64,000 nt of DNA from Sipunculus nudus (GCA_026874595.1 CM049314.1:57770300-57834299); one strand, 5' to 3'; shown: positions 12,378 to 22,789, counted from the stretch's first letter. Numbers and translations are program-made. The notes: a model not told the origin generated them from the letters alone.

Positions 12378-12614
12378 CCTTTTTTGGCTGTTTTAAGCAG
12401 GAAAAGAAGGAAAATCCGTAATGTTAATGATGTAAATGATTCGCACAATTCCATACAAATGAATTAAGGTTTGATCTTTAGTATTTTCTTGGGAATTGCT
12501 GAGTCCCTACTGTGATCAGTGTCATGTTGTGTCAGAGATTTTTCTTGTGAGAGGAGCCAACTCATGGTCAGGTGTTGTTAACCTGTAGTTTACAGCTACG
12601 GCTGGGATCAGTTT

Positions 12615-12896
12615 GTGAATGCTACGGCAGCAAACTGTAATCTTCTATGTCTTATCTAGCAGGGCATTTTTGATGTTGAGACTGCGGTCTAGAAAGCACC
12701 CAATTGATTTCATTCTGTATTTTTGGCTTTGTTGCCAAATTGTGGATGCTACGGCATCATTGTGCTAAGGCATAATTAAGGTCGGTGCTTTCATTATGTA
12801 TCAGAGATATTTTTGCCACGTCGTTGATGCTGCGGCATTCTTGTGCTAAGGCACAATTCTAGTTGATGTTACGGCGTCCTAGTGTTAAGGCACGTG
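12615..12896 (+). repeat. Degenerate leader repeats between primer site and gag
   Basis: A motif close to GTGGATGCTACGGCATC followed by TTGTGCTAAGGCA occurs three times (about 12741-12777, 12821-12857, 12861-12896), with a shorter form at 12615-12632. Two units are preceded by TTGCCA. The units lie in the untranslated leader, where packaging, dimerisation or translation signals could reside. The same set occurs in the truncated copy at about 5851-6132. Confidence 0.75.
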
Positions 12897-12969
12897 TTTT
12901 GGTTTATACGTTGGTATAACCATATTGCTTAGTCTGTAGTCTTGTATCTTGTACATTTTGCAGATAGGT

Positions 12970-13809
12970 ATGGAGGAGTTAAAAGAAATCTGTGCCCTCG
13001 GGGAGAAAATGGGATTTAAAGGGGAAGATCTCAGGCAATTTGTAGATAGAGAGGTCAAGAGAATTGAAGATAAAAGTGAAAAAGATAGGGCTAGAAAAGA
13101 AAGGGCTCGTGAACGTGAAGAGAAAGCACGAGAACGAGAGCAAGCCCATGAACTTGAGGTATTAAAGTTGAAATCTCAGTTTCCTGTTGAAACTCCCCCA
13201 GAGAGAGGAGTGGGATCTAGTTTTGTTGGGGTTTCTTCCTTAAAAATGCCATCCTTTGATGAAGCTTATGATAGCCTTGATGCTTACTTAGAGCGATTTG
13301 AAAGATTCGCGCTTGGCCAGAAATGGCCTACATATGATTGGGCAATTCGCCTTAGTACTTTACTGAAAGGCAAGTCACTAGAAATATATTCTAGACTTCC
13401 CTCTGATGAAGCTCTTGACTATGAAAAACTCAAACTTGCTTTATTCAGACATTATCATATGACCGAAGAAGGGTACCGGACTAAATTCCGTACTAGTCGT
13501 CCAGGGAAATCGGAAGCCCCAAGTCAATTTGCAGCTCGCATCAGTGGGTACTTACATAACTGGGTCAAGATGGCGTGTATAGATAGGACTTATAAGGGTT
13601 TGGTAGATCTCCTCCTTCGGGAGCAGTTTATGAACTCTTGCTCCAAGGAGTTGTCAGTCTTCCTGCGTGAAAGACAATGTTCTAGTATCGACTCGATGAC
13701 CGATGTGGCCGAAAGATTTGTTGAAGCCCATGGTAGATACAGTTTTTCATCTCACCCTAAAGTCATTAGTTCCAAACACGGTTTTACCCAGTCGGAAGGG
13801 AACAAATAG
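12970..13809 (+). CDS. gag: Gag, first part (coiled coil and capsid-like region)
   Basis: The ATG at 12970 is the first plausible start; the open frame upstream has no other ATG. The protein opens with MEELKEIC and a highly charged helix (about residues 25-65, rich in R and E). A retrotransposon gag core follows: SSLKMPSFDEAYDSLDAYLERFE, then WAIRLSTLLKGKSLEIYSRLP, and an end region with LREQFMNSC. Gag forms the cytoplasmic particle around element RNA. The frame ends in TAG at 13807-13809, but the same frame continues with the zinc knuckle, so the TAG is either a read-through site or, more likely, a mutation. Confidence 0.88.
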   Translation: MEELKEICALGEKMGFKGEDLRQFVDREVKRIEDKSEKDRARKERAREREEKAREREQAHELEVLKLKSQFPVETPPERGVGSSFVGVSSLKMPSFDEAYDSLDAYLERFERFALGQKWPTYDWAIRLSTLLKGKSLEIYSRLPSDEALDYEKLKLALFRHYHMTEEGYRTKFRTSRPGKSEAPSQFAARISGYLHNWVKMACIDRTYKGLVDLLLREQFMNSCSKELSVFLRERQCSSIDSMTDVAERFVEAHGRYSFSSHPKVISSKHGFTQSEGNK

Positions 13810-14238
13810 GTTGAAGCAGGTAAGCAACAATCTTACCCACCTTCCAAAAGCCTACAGAGTAGTACACCAACCATAAAATGCTACAATTGTGGTGGTGCTG
13901 GACATAAATCTTTCCAATGTAAATTGCCTAAGAAAGGTAAGGATATGGTCAAAGGTTTCCAGGTTATCGATCAACAAAGTGTCATTCAGACTATGGTTAA
14001 CCAGGCTGTGTCCAGAGCTGTGAGTAAGGCATTCAAAGAAACTCTAACACAGGTAGGTAAGTTGGAACCAAATAGTAGTGGTCTGTCTGATACACGATCA
14101 GTACCTTCCTTGCAGCGCAGTGAGGTTAACAATGTCACAGAACCAGTAACACTTGAGCCAGAGGTATTGAATTTGGCTTGTCCTGCAGTAGTTGGCAGAC
14201 CAGAATCACACCCTTTAGGCATGCCTACATGCACATGA
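13810..14238 (+). CDS. gag: Gag, second part (CCHC zinc knuckle and linker)
   Basis: In frame with the preceding gag and directly after its TAG, this stretch carries one CX2CX4HX4C knuckle (CYNCGGAGHKSFQC, about 13879-13920), the nucleocapsid signature for binding element RNA. A linker with alternating helical and polar segments follows (QVIDQQS, AVSRAVSKAFKE). It ends in TGA at 14236-14238, immediately before the protease. The absence of a good start codon ahead of the knuckle argues that it is normally made as part of the upstream protein. Confidence 0.75.
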   Translation, partial: VEAGKQQSYPPSKSLQSSTPTIKCYNCGGAGHKSFQCKLPKKGKDMVKGFQVIDQQSVIQTMVNQAVSRAVSKAFKETLTQVGKLEPNSSGLSDTRSVPSLQRSEVNNVTEPVTLEPEVLNLACPAVVGRPESHPLGMPTCT

Positions 14239-16155
14239 GTCATTGACAATAACAGTGTATCAGTACTTAGGGACACTGGGTGCAGCACTGCTGTTGTTAG
14301 AACAGCTCTTATACAACAGGACCAGATGACAGGTAAGTCTCAAACTTGTATTCTAATAGACGGAACTGTGAGAGAATTTTCCATGGCAAAGATACAGGTA
14401 CACACCCCATATTTCACAGGTGAGTTAGAGGCACTCTGTATGGACAACCCGGTATACGATCTAATAATCGGTAATATACAGGGAGCTAGGGATCCTCATA
14501 AGCCAGATTCAGGATGGACTCCAAATGTACCAGAAAGTGGTCATGCAGTAGAGACGAGAGCCCAAGGTGCTAATAAAGGTAGGCCAGTAAAACCCCTTTC
14601 GGTGCCAAGTCCCATTGCTGATATTAGTCGGTCAGACCTGATTAGAGAGCAACAAGAGGACAAATCTCTTTCTCCGTTGTGGGATAAAGTGGGCAAACCT
14701 GGGGGTAAATTTAAATATGCCATCAAGAAGGGAGTTTTTGTCCGTCTGAAGGAGGACAAGTACATATCTGGTAAGTATCACTCTCAGGTAGTAGTCCCCA
14801 TCCCACTACGTACTGATATCTTGAAACTTGCCCATGAAGGGATCATGTCTGGCCATCAGGGAATATCTCTTTCTTTTGAGAGAGTTATTTCTAACTTCTT
14901 CTGGCCAGGATTGCACGAGGATGTCGCAAAATTCTGCAAATCATGCGACATCTGCCAGAGGACCATACAAAAAGGGAAGGTAGGAAAGGTCCCTTTAGGG
15001 AGAATGCCTCTAATGAGCCACCCATTTCAACGTATTTCTATGGATTTGGTGGGGCCTATCTTTCCTGCGTCTGATCGGGGTAAGAGATTCATCCTAACAG
15101 TGATGGATTATGCAACTCGCTATCCCGAGGCGATTGCATTGAGTAACATAGAGACCGAAACAGTCGCTGAAGCTCTCCTTGATGTTTATAGCAGACTTGG
15201 TATCCCCAATGAGGTATTGACTGACATGGGCAGTCAATCTACCTCCTCTGTCATGCGAGAGGTCAGCAGACTGTTATGTATCAAACAGTTGACCACAAGC
15301 CCCTATAATCCACGATGCAATGGCATGGTAGAAAAGTTCAATGGCACCTTAAAAAGGATGCTGGAAAAGATGTGTGCAGAACGTCCTAGAGACTGGGACC
15401 GTTATCTGGCCCCTGTTCTGTTTGCATACCGCGAGTCTCCACATGACTCTCTGGGTGGTTTATCTCCTTTTGAACTTTTATATGGGAGAAATGTCAGGGG
15501 TCCTTTAAAGGTTTTGAAAGAGTTAATGACAAATGATGAAGACGATTCTGAGGTCAAAACTACGTACCAGTTTGTTGTTGATCTAAAAGAGAGATTGAAG
15601 GATACATGTGCTCTTGCTAGAGAGGCACTGAGTAAGGCATCTGTTAGGTACAAACAGTTCTGTGACAGGAAAACAAAACCTAGGCATCTGCAAGTAGGTG
15701 ATAAAGTACTAGTTTTGTTACCTACAGATCGCAACAAATTACTCCTGCAGTGGAAAGGCCCTTTTGTGGTTACATGTAGGTTTAATGATTGTGACTATCA
15801 GATTGACATGCAGGGAAAATCCAAGGTTTTCCATATAAACATGCTAAAGAAATATATAACAAGGGCAGAATCTGATAAAGTCGCAGGTTGCATATTTGAT
15901 ATGTCTAGTATTACAGGTGATGAAGGCATGTCTCATGATATCCGTAATCATCACCAGGATACTGAGCAGTTAGATGTGGACTACTCAGAATGTGGGAAGT
16001 CTGTGGTACCGTTACCTAGTGTGACCCGTAAGCAAGGTCCTGACCAGGTTCAGATTTGTAAACAACTCCCAGCTGCAAAGGCTGAGGAAATCTCCTTGCT
16101 TATCAGCCGGTATGAATCAATATTTACTGATGTACCAAAGAAAACACATCCTTGA
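14239..16155 (+). CDS. pol: Pol, protease and integrase
   Basis: The frame continues from gag past the TGA. Near the start an aspartic protease active site reads LRDTGCST (about 14266-14289), with a late strand motif VYDLIIGN near 14452-14475. Integrase follows: an HHCC zinc-binding region (H near 14833, then GHQG, then CKSCDIC ending about 14955). The catalytic DDE core has D in MDLVGPI (about 15043), D in LTDMGSQ (about 15223) and E in MVEKFNG (15331). A GPY/F-type C-terminal module reads WKGPFVV (15751-15771). It cuts the polyprotein and joins element cDNA to the genome. The ORF stops at 16153-16155, where it overlaps the reverse transcriptase frame by about 44 bases. Confidence 0.9.
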   Translation, partial: VIDNNSVSVLRDTGCSTAVVRTALIQQDQMTGKSQTCILIDGTVREFSMAKIQVHTPYFTGELEALCMDNPVYDLIIGNIQGARDPHKPDSGWTPNVPESGHAVETRAQGANKGRPVKPLSVPSPIADISRSDLIREQQEDKSLSPLWDKVGKPGGKFKYAIKKGVFVRLKEDKYISGKYHSQVVVPIPLRTDILKLAHEGIMSGHQGISLSFERVISNFFWPGLHEDVAKFCKSCDICQRTIQKGKVGKVPLGRMPLMSHPFQRISMDLVGPIFPASDRGKRFILTVMDYATRYPEAIALSNIETETVAEALLDVYSRLGIPNEVLTDMGSQSTSSVMREVSRLLCIKQLTTSPYNPRCNGMVEKFNGTLKRMLEKMCAERPRDWDRYLAPVLFAYRESPHDSLGGLSPFELLYGRNVRGPLKVLKELMTNDEDDSEVKTTYQFVVDLKERLKDTCALAREALSKASVRYKQFCDRKTKPRHLQVGDKVLVLLPTDRNKLLLQWKGPFVVTCRFNDCDYQIDMQGKSKVFHINMLKKYITRAESDKVAGCIFDMSSITGDEGMSHDIRNHHQDTEQLDVDYSECGKSVVPLPSVTRKQGPDQVQICKQLPAAKAEEISLLISRYESIFTDVPKKTHP

Positions 16156-17443
16156 GTGTGTTCTGCGTACTACTACTGATCAACCTGTGAGATCAAAGCC
16201 TTATCCAGTCCCACATGCTTTAAGAGACACCATGAGCAAGGAAATACAAAACATGCTGTCCCTAGGTATTATTGAGAGATCAAACTCTAGTTTTGCCAGT
16301 CCGGTTGTCATGATACGTAACAAGGATGATACGGTACGCTTCTGTATTGACTACCGTAAACTTAACCGTACCCTTTTGTTTGATCCAGAGCCTATGCCAA
16401 ATCCCGAAAATCTCTTTGCTGAGTTGGGTGAGAGTACCTATTTCTCGAAACTGGATTTAACAAAAGGCTACTGGCAAATACCCATGTCAGAGAGTTCTAA
16501 AGAACTAACAGCATTTGTCACTCCTGAAGCACTATATCAATTTCGCTTCATGCCATTTGGTCTTGTAGTGGCTGGAGCAGTGTTTACAAGAATGATGAGA
16601 AAACTGTTTGATGGCATGATCGGGGTATGCTGTTATATTGATGATATTCTTTGTCACACAGTTACCTGGACAGAACATTTAGTCCTTTTAGAGAAAGTGT
16701 TTAAGATCCTTCAAGACGCTAGTTTAGCAGCAAAACCCGCAAAATGCTGTTTTGGGTTCACTGACCTCGGGTTTTTGGGTCACCGGGTCAGTAAAGGTCA
16801 GCTTGCTACTGATGACACACTATTAGACAAGGTGAGCAAAAGTGAGCGACCTACCACCAAGAAAGAAGTGAGATCCTTTCTAGGTCTCACTGGATACTAC
16901 AGAAAATTCATTCCTCATTATGCGGCAATCGCGGTTCCTTTAACCGACCTGACCCGAAAAGGTCAAAGCAATAAGGTCACCTGGGGTGAGGCCCAGGAAC
17001 GTTCATTCCGTACATTGAAATCCATGCTAGTAAAATCACCTATTTTACAGCTTCCAGACATGTCAAAACCTTTTGTCCTACGTACCGATGCCTCAGACAA
17101 AGGTATTGGAAGTATCCTGTTGCAGGAATCAGATGGCATCATGTGTCCGATTGCGTATGCAAGCCGGAAATTGACAGAACGGGAACGCAACTACTCTGTA
17201 ATAGAGAGAGAAGCTTTGTCTATCATATGGGCAATAGCCAGGTATGATGTGTATCTGTTTTGGAAGGAGTTCTGTATTCAAACAGATCATAAACCATTAA
17301 CCTACATCAATCAATCCAAGTGTATCAACAAGCGCATCATGCGTTGGGCTATGATGCTCCAGGAATACAAATTCAGGGTAGAAGCTATACCGGGTAAAGA
17401 AAATCATGGACCCGACTTTTTAAGCAGAGTCCACAAGATTTAA
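16112..17443 (+). CDS. pol: Pol, reverse transcriptase and RNase H
   Basis: The reverse transcriptase has a QPVRSKPYPVP entry, FCIDYRKLN, YFSKLDLTKGYWQIP, a FMPFG block and the catalytic YIDD at 16634-16645. The connection region has FLGLTGYYRKFI. RNase H follows with LRTDASDKGIGSILLQ (about 17078-17125), an internal glutamate in EREALSIIWAI, and TDHKPL. It copies element RNA into DNA and removes the template. The frame differs by one base from the integrase ORF; the change lies around 16130-16155. Either a programmed shift or a mutation could explain it. The FMPFG block continues LVVAGAVF, where many elements have a conserved N-A-P, which may be lineage variation or decay. Confidence 0.9.
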   Translation: MNQYLLMYQRKHILECVLRTTTDQPVRSKPYPVPHALRDTMSKEIQNMLSLGIIERSNSSFASPVVMIRNKDDTVRFCIDYRKLNRTLLFDPEPMPNPENLFAELGESTYFSKLDLTKGYWQIPMSESSKELTAFVTPEALYQFRFMPFGLVVAGAVFTRMMRKLFDGMIGVCCYIDDILCHTVTWTEHLVLLEKVFKILQDASLAAKPAKCCFGFTDLGFLGHRVSKGQLATDDTLLDKVSKSERPTTKKEVRSFLGLTGYYRKFIPHYAAIAVPLTDLTRKGQSNKVTWGEAQERSFRTLKSMLVKSPILQLPDMSKPFVLRTDASDKGIGSILLQESDGIMCPIAYASRKLTERERNYSVIEREALSIIWAIARYDVYLFWKEFCIQTDHKPLTYINQSKCINKRIMRWAMMLQEYKFRVEAIPGKENHGPDFLSRVHKI

Positions 17444-17683
17444 GTTGCAGCTGCTAAGATTAGCATTTTTTTCCATAGCCAAGTTGTTTTTTTTGCATGG
17501 GAGATCACTGTATAAAATCAGGAGAGTGCACCAGTATACCACTACGCTCTTTTTGTTATGGGTTACATATAAGACTGTTTGAACATTTATTTTGTTTTTG
17601 TTTGAACAAGAGTTTTTGATCGCACCAACTCCCATTCTGGGGATAAACAGATCCAAACTGAAAATGCCCGCATTTTCCTTTGT

Positions 17684-17695
17684 AGGGGGGAGTGA
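17684..17695 (+). other. Polypurine tract
   Basis: The purine-rich AGGGGGGAGTGA lies immediately before the TG of the 3' LTR, the position of the plus-strand primer in LTR retrotransposons (one T interrupts it). Confidence 0.75.
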
Positions 17696-19020
17696 TGTCA
17701 CACAGATCCCCTAAATATATAATTTTGTATGTATATATAATAGTCATCCATTTATTTTATGTGTGACAATGTACAGTGGGAGACACAGCCACTTGTTTTG
17801 GGTCCCATGTAGTTGTTTTGTACTCACTATGACCACACTGGTGACAATGACCTGTGTCCAGTGAGGTGTAACAAAACCCCTAGGTAGTCCTTGTGTCCAA
17901 GGCCTATAACAATACCCCTGAATCAAGAATAGGGCGGCCATAATTTCACTGGTTCTGCTCAAGTGTGCTAAGAATTGTTGTCAAGGCTCTTTTAAACAAA
18001 AATAAGGCAGTTGGCCAGCAGCTCTGTTAGAGGAAACATGAACCTCTCTCTACTTGAACTTTAAGAGGCCTGAGGGCTGCTCAACATGCTGCACTGAATC
18101 AAGACCAAGAGCTGTGTTTTTTTTCTTATTAATTTTTCTGGTATGGTCAACTAAAGACTTTTAAATGCACACCAAACCATGGTATGAACTGTGCCTCACT
18201 CAGAAGGCTGATATCTTGCATTAAAAGACTGTTTCCAGTGTTTAGAGGTTTTGTGGAGACTGAGGGGTACCGGCAGTGCACGAAAACCACCTAGAAGTAC
18301 CGAGAATGGTGGACTTCAGACTTTGACTCTATGAGACTTCTTACATGAAAGGTGAGCCATTGTACAGTTATTCTTGGTACCCAAAAGCAGAACTGACTTT
18401 ATGGTAGCTCCTGTATATACATATATGAAACAGTACTATCATTATTATCTGCTGAATTACTGTTATACTTGATATAGAAATCCTAAGATAACTAGGAGGA
18501 GACACATTATTCCATTTGGGACCCAATGTAATGACCATTCTCTAATACCATTACCTCTATCGAAATACTGGCTCTGTTTCCCCTAAACGTTGGAGTTATT
18601 TTTTTTTCTTTGAGCTGAAATGGTCCTACGTTATTTTACAGAAGGAGCCTTATGGTATCTGGTATACCTCCACTGATGGGTTGCTTCCTGGAGAAGTTTC
18701 ACTGGACTCCCTATCTGCTTCTTGTGACAAACTGTTGTTACCCGGATTTCTAAGGATTGATATTATTCATCTCGTATTTATTTTATAAAGTATAGTGTCT
18801 AAGCTGTGCTATACTTGCCAACTTATTTCTCAGTGAACTGCTAATACTTGATATATCCCTTGATGTCATATTGCACTTATATTCATTTATATTCATTAAA
18901 GTTATTGTACATCTTTCAGTTGTATGATATTCATTTGTATGTGCGAACGTTTTCTTATTATTAAAAGAACCTGGGGCAAGGTGCTTAAGATCAGGGGATC
19001 TTAGGGTGTAAACCTTGACA
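17696..19020 (+). repeat. 3' LTR
   Basis: This is the partner of the 5' LTR with the same TGTCAC start and CTTGACA end. It is one base shorter because of a T-run difference near 18600. Confidence 0.95.
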
Positions 19021-19025
19021 ATCAG
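19021..19025. repeat. Target site duplication, right (ATCAG)
   Basis: This is the second copy of the 5-bp duplication that flanks the element. Confidence 0.9.
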
Positions 19026-20142
19026 AAAGTTATGTTTGAATATAAGCTTGAAGTTGTGTGAAAGGCAGCCATTTAAATATCAAAGCTGCATAAATGTTAA
19101 ATGTCTAGGCATGATTTGTTAAAATGTGACCATGAGTTGCCTTAATGCATGCAATGTCTTAAATTCATGCCTTTTTTTACACATATTTGTAACAGATGGT
19201 AGGAAAGGATTCTATATAGATTAATAATACACATGCAGGAGAGGAATACAGATACCTTTGCAAACTTCTGAATGTATGCAGTATATATTAGCATACATAA
19301 TATTACTGTGCCTATCATTTACACTCAAATTTAAATGTTTATCATTCTTACATTTCTAAAATTACACAAACCTGTGGAAAATAGGTTTGTTAAAATGACT
19401 TACTGTTGTTACTTTAGGAAAATTTAACGCATGGACTTATTACCAGCCAGAAGATTAGACTGACAACCAGTTTTAGTAGTAAAAATTCAAAACAGTAAAT
19501 TTGTATGTTTCATTACATTGTAATTTGCAAATGTATCTAGTCATAGTTGATAGGAGATTACAATATTGGAAATTTATGGAGATTACAATGTTGGAAATGT
19601 ATGTATGCACACATTTTGGTGGATATAACTGGACAGAATCTAAAGTATCTGGCATTATATTCAAAAGACATTTATAAACTTGTTTTTGAAGTGAAGTTAT
19701 TATACAAATGTACGTGAATGTTTTTGTTTAAAATGAAATGCCCCTGACAGATTTATGTTACATTTACTTTTATATATCACCTGAATATTGAATTATTTGA
19801 TTTCACTTGACTAAGTCGTAGATATTTTAAACATCACTGGCAGAGGAGTACATTGAACTTGATGATATTTTTTACTAACAAACATCCGTTCAAACAATGA
19901 TAAGTCACCCAGTGTAATTACACAGCCTGTTTTCCTTGGAGTACTTCAAGCTGGTGACCGACAATTAAGATCTTAGAGTGCCTCTACATGTGTGCTTTGT
20001 TGCATTATTATTTTGTCTAGAATTAGTTATAAAATGAAAGAATGCGCATATAAAAATATCTAAATACATGTGCTAATTGAAATAAAAACAGCAGTATCAA
20101 GCCCCAGAAAATTTATTTTTCCTTTACTGCATTTCAGAAACA
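19026..20142. other. AT-rich stretch without recognised content
   Basis: I see no gene, RNA or known repeat here. Two adjacent similar phrases (GATTACAATATTGGAAAT and GATTACAATGTTGGAAAT near 19555-19598) form a short local duplication. Confidence 0.5.
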
Positions 20143-20200
20143 GAGAGTGAGTGTGTCTGTCAGAGAGAGAGAGAGAAAGTGTCTGTCAGAGAGAGAAAGA
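20143..20200. repeat. GA-rich microsatellite with a repeated GTGTCTGTCAGAGAGA phrase
   Basis: Runs of GA alternate with two copies of GTGTCTGTCAGAGAGA. It directly precedes the possible Penelope-like remnant. Confidence 0.8.
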
Positions 20201-20214
20201 TAATGGTTGAATTA

Positions 20215-20335
20215 CCGCCTGAAGAAGAAGCCTGTGTGCTTTAAAAGCTCCTGTGTTAATAAACTACTTAGTCTGTCTAAAAGGCTTGACTCTTTATCTT
20301 ACCTTCACTTCAACTACAGACTAACATGGCTATAC

Positions 20336-20340
<5 letters not shown>
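20215..20340 (+). mobile_element. Possible decayed Penelope-like element terminus with hammerhead-like core
   Basis: CTGAAGA at 20219, a short potential hairpin (GAAGC with GCTTT) and AAAAGCTC follow the layout CUGANGA - stem II - GAAA of hammerhead ribozymes, with substitutions at core positions. Downstream, TTAATAAACTACTTAGTCTG and CTACAGACTAACATGGCTA resemble phrases that I associate with widespread Penelope-like terminal repeats in animals. The core is mutated, so self-cleavage is unlikely. The assignment rests on resemblance only. Confidence 0.35.

Positions 20341-20376
<36 letters not shown>
20336..20376. repeat. (CA)n(TA)n microsatellite
   Basis: A CA run passes directly into a TA run. 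Confidence 0.95.
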
Positions 20377-20380
<4 letters not shown>

Positions 20381-21056
20381 TCATTCATCACACACAGTGC
20401 TAAAAATATATAAAAATCAGTTGGTTGTATAATAAATAGTATGATAAACTGTCTGCATTCAACCGTTAGTGAAAGTTTTCTGACAGATAGACAGAGAATA
20501 TTACTTCCAAGTCTAAACCAACACACAAAAATGCCCCAGATCCCAGCACAAGCTGTGTAAGCACTGTAAGCACTGGAAACTGGCTTTTAGCTATGTGTGC
20601 ACAGATTTTTTGCTGTCCAGGCCTCCAGTTCAGGCATGAGAACACTGGACATTAATGACACAGCAGGGTGATGACTTGATTATATAAAGAGGTTCAGGCC
20701 ACAGCCTCACTGAGCCATGCTGGAGGATAAACACAGCTGGAGTACAGGCTGTCACTGGCCAGTACCCCAGTGTGGGCTTATCTACTTATCAGTAATATGG
20801 ATACTACCTTGGGTCTATCAAGTTAAACAGAATGCCCAAAAGAAAGACCTATATAATAAAGATCTTGAAATGCAGTCCACATTGGTAATTATGAAAATAT
20901 TATCATATAAACATTTACACCACTAATCCAACATTGAAAAAAATAATATACCAATTTTTATTTTGCTAATGTTACATGAAAATGTACATAATTTTAGTTA
21001 TGCGGCCTTGAAAGTTGCTGGCACTTTATTGAGCCATCCATCCATGTAGACCTAAT

Positions 21057-21101
<45 letters not shown>

Positions 21102-22789
21102 TGTAATTTTAATCGTTAATCGTTGTATAAAATATAATCTCACTATATATATATATGTTTACAAATATCAAGTTCAGTAATTCATTTAACTGAAAATATT
21201 TCACTTTTAATGGCACTATTAGTAGAGTTTAAAAGGCAATATATCTTTGTTGATTATCTTTTCCGCATAAAACACTGACACCGGAACAGGTCAATATGTC
21301 AGAATTAACCATGGTAAATATGATATTTAATAATTATATGTCACTGAAATTATCCCTCCTTTACATTAAACCATTAGCTGAAGTAAATAAGTCTATATTT
21401 GGGAAAACAAATTTAAGTCCAGCAAAGGTTAGAAAAATAAAATAATCTTGCACTAAAAATAGGAATAGACAAGGATATAATCAAGCTCTGCAAATTTAGT
21501 TTTTTTTATTGGCACTATCCTTCTTACTTTCTTGGCCAGTCACCAGCCCAACATGATTCAAGCTGATCCTTTGCTATGTTAACCTGGTAAAATGATTTTT
21601 TAACCCTAACAGGTTCAATTACACAGTTGATTATAGCAGAAATGGTTACAATACTGAAGACATTAGTAACATGTGCTAGTTTGGAGAACTAAGCATGCAG
21701 TGTCAAGTAGACCTGCTGGGCCATGTGGAGGTCAGCTGGGCAGCATAGTGTATACTCAAGTATGAATGCTGGGCTGGCTGGCCAGCTTGTGTGACCTCAC
21801 ATGAAAAGGGTCTATACAGGGTAGATTCGGTCAGGCAAACCAGAGATGTGAGTGTTTGGCCTTTTAGAATAATATGTGTTTGGGGTAACATGCATGAGAA
21901 AAGATTGGTAGGTACTTAGGAAAATATTTTTGTTATTTTAGCTTGAGTTTTTTCCCCTTACAGTCAGTTTTAGATTAAGATCTAGTGATTTCATACTGCA
22001 TTCATGAATAACCTCAGTTTTACTTGGACAGTAACTTTCAGACATACACACATAACGATAACCTTTGTTATTTCCCAAATAAACGTTAAACATCTGTATC
22101 AATTTTCACTTTGTCTGGCATTATGAATGTTAAAGCATAATCACTACAGTAAAACATGGGAAATTCATAATCATCTAAATTTGTTAAAGTAGGGCCTTTT
22201 TAGGAGGTAGGTAGGGTTTCCCAAAACAAACATATTTTTCAGGGTGGCCTTAGGTACTTGCTTGCTATACAGTTAGTTCAACAATAAGAACTGGGAGCGA
22301 AATCAGAATAAAAATGAAAACTTCAATTGTTTAAATATAGGCACACACCAACATTTTATATGCATGTATTATGAAATAAACATGCATAAATTTTAAAGCT
22401 TGGACCCTGTTATCCATGCAGCCAACTACAAGCTTCACACCATTATGTCAATTGTATGCTTTCATCAGTAAAAACTTACTGTTATAGAAATATAAGTACA
22501 AGGCAACTGAGCTCAAAGCCCAAAAAGCATCTGATAGCTTAAGCCATCTATATTTATCTGATACTGGTAGCTGGTGACCAGGCCAGCAGAGACACTGCTG
22601 TGTGAGGGGAGCCAAAGAAGTAGTGCCTCCCCAGTGGGCCAGCTTGTCTTGTGTGATAAATCACCACAACTGGTGGTGGGGTCTGCTGAGTGGGGGATAA
22701 GCTCCATTAAATAAACACTACTTGCACTGGACACACATAATTATACTTCCTAGGGCTTTAGCGTGGATGCCTCTTCATGAGGGTGTTCC
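20377..22789. other. No gene recognised; TA microsatellite inside
   Basis: A (TA)n run occupies about 21060-21099. Short, somewhat GC-richer patches (about 20560-20830, 21700-21890, 22500-22700) contain CTGG/CCAG-rich text such as GGCTGGCTGGCCAGC at 21771, but no domain, splice pattern or RNA fold that I can name. Confidence 0.5.

Larger units (their letters stand above)
11032..19020 (+). mobile_element. Complete Gmr1-like Ty3/gypsy LTR retrotransposon
   Basis: The 7989-bp element has LTRs of 1326 and 1325 bp beginning TGTCACAC and ending CTTGACA, a 5-bp target duplication (ATCAG), a primer binding site after the 5' LTR and a purine tract before the 3' LTR. Coding order is gag, zinc knuckle, protease, integrase, reverse transcriptase, RNase H. 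Integrase ahead of reverse transcriptase is the arrangement described for Gmr1-like elements, unlike most Ty3/gypsy. The LTRs differ at roughly 11 bases plus one gap, so the insertion is fairly young but not new. Two stop codons (13807, 14236) and a one-base frame change near 16140 interrupt the coding frame, so this copy is probably not autonomous. There is no env-like gene: only about 250 non-coding bases separate RNase H from the 3' LTR. Confidence 0.93.
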
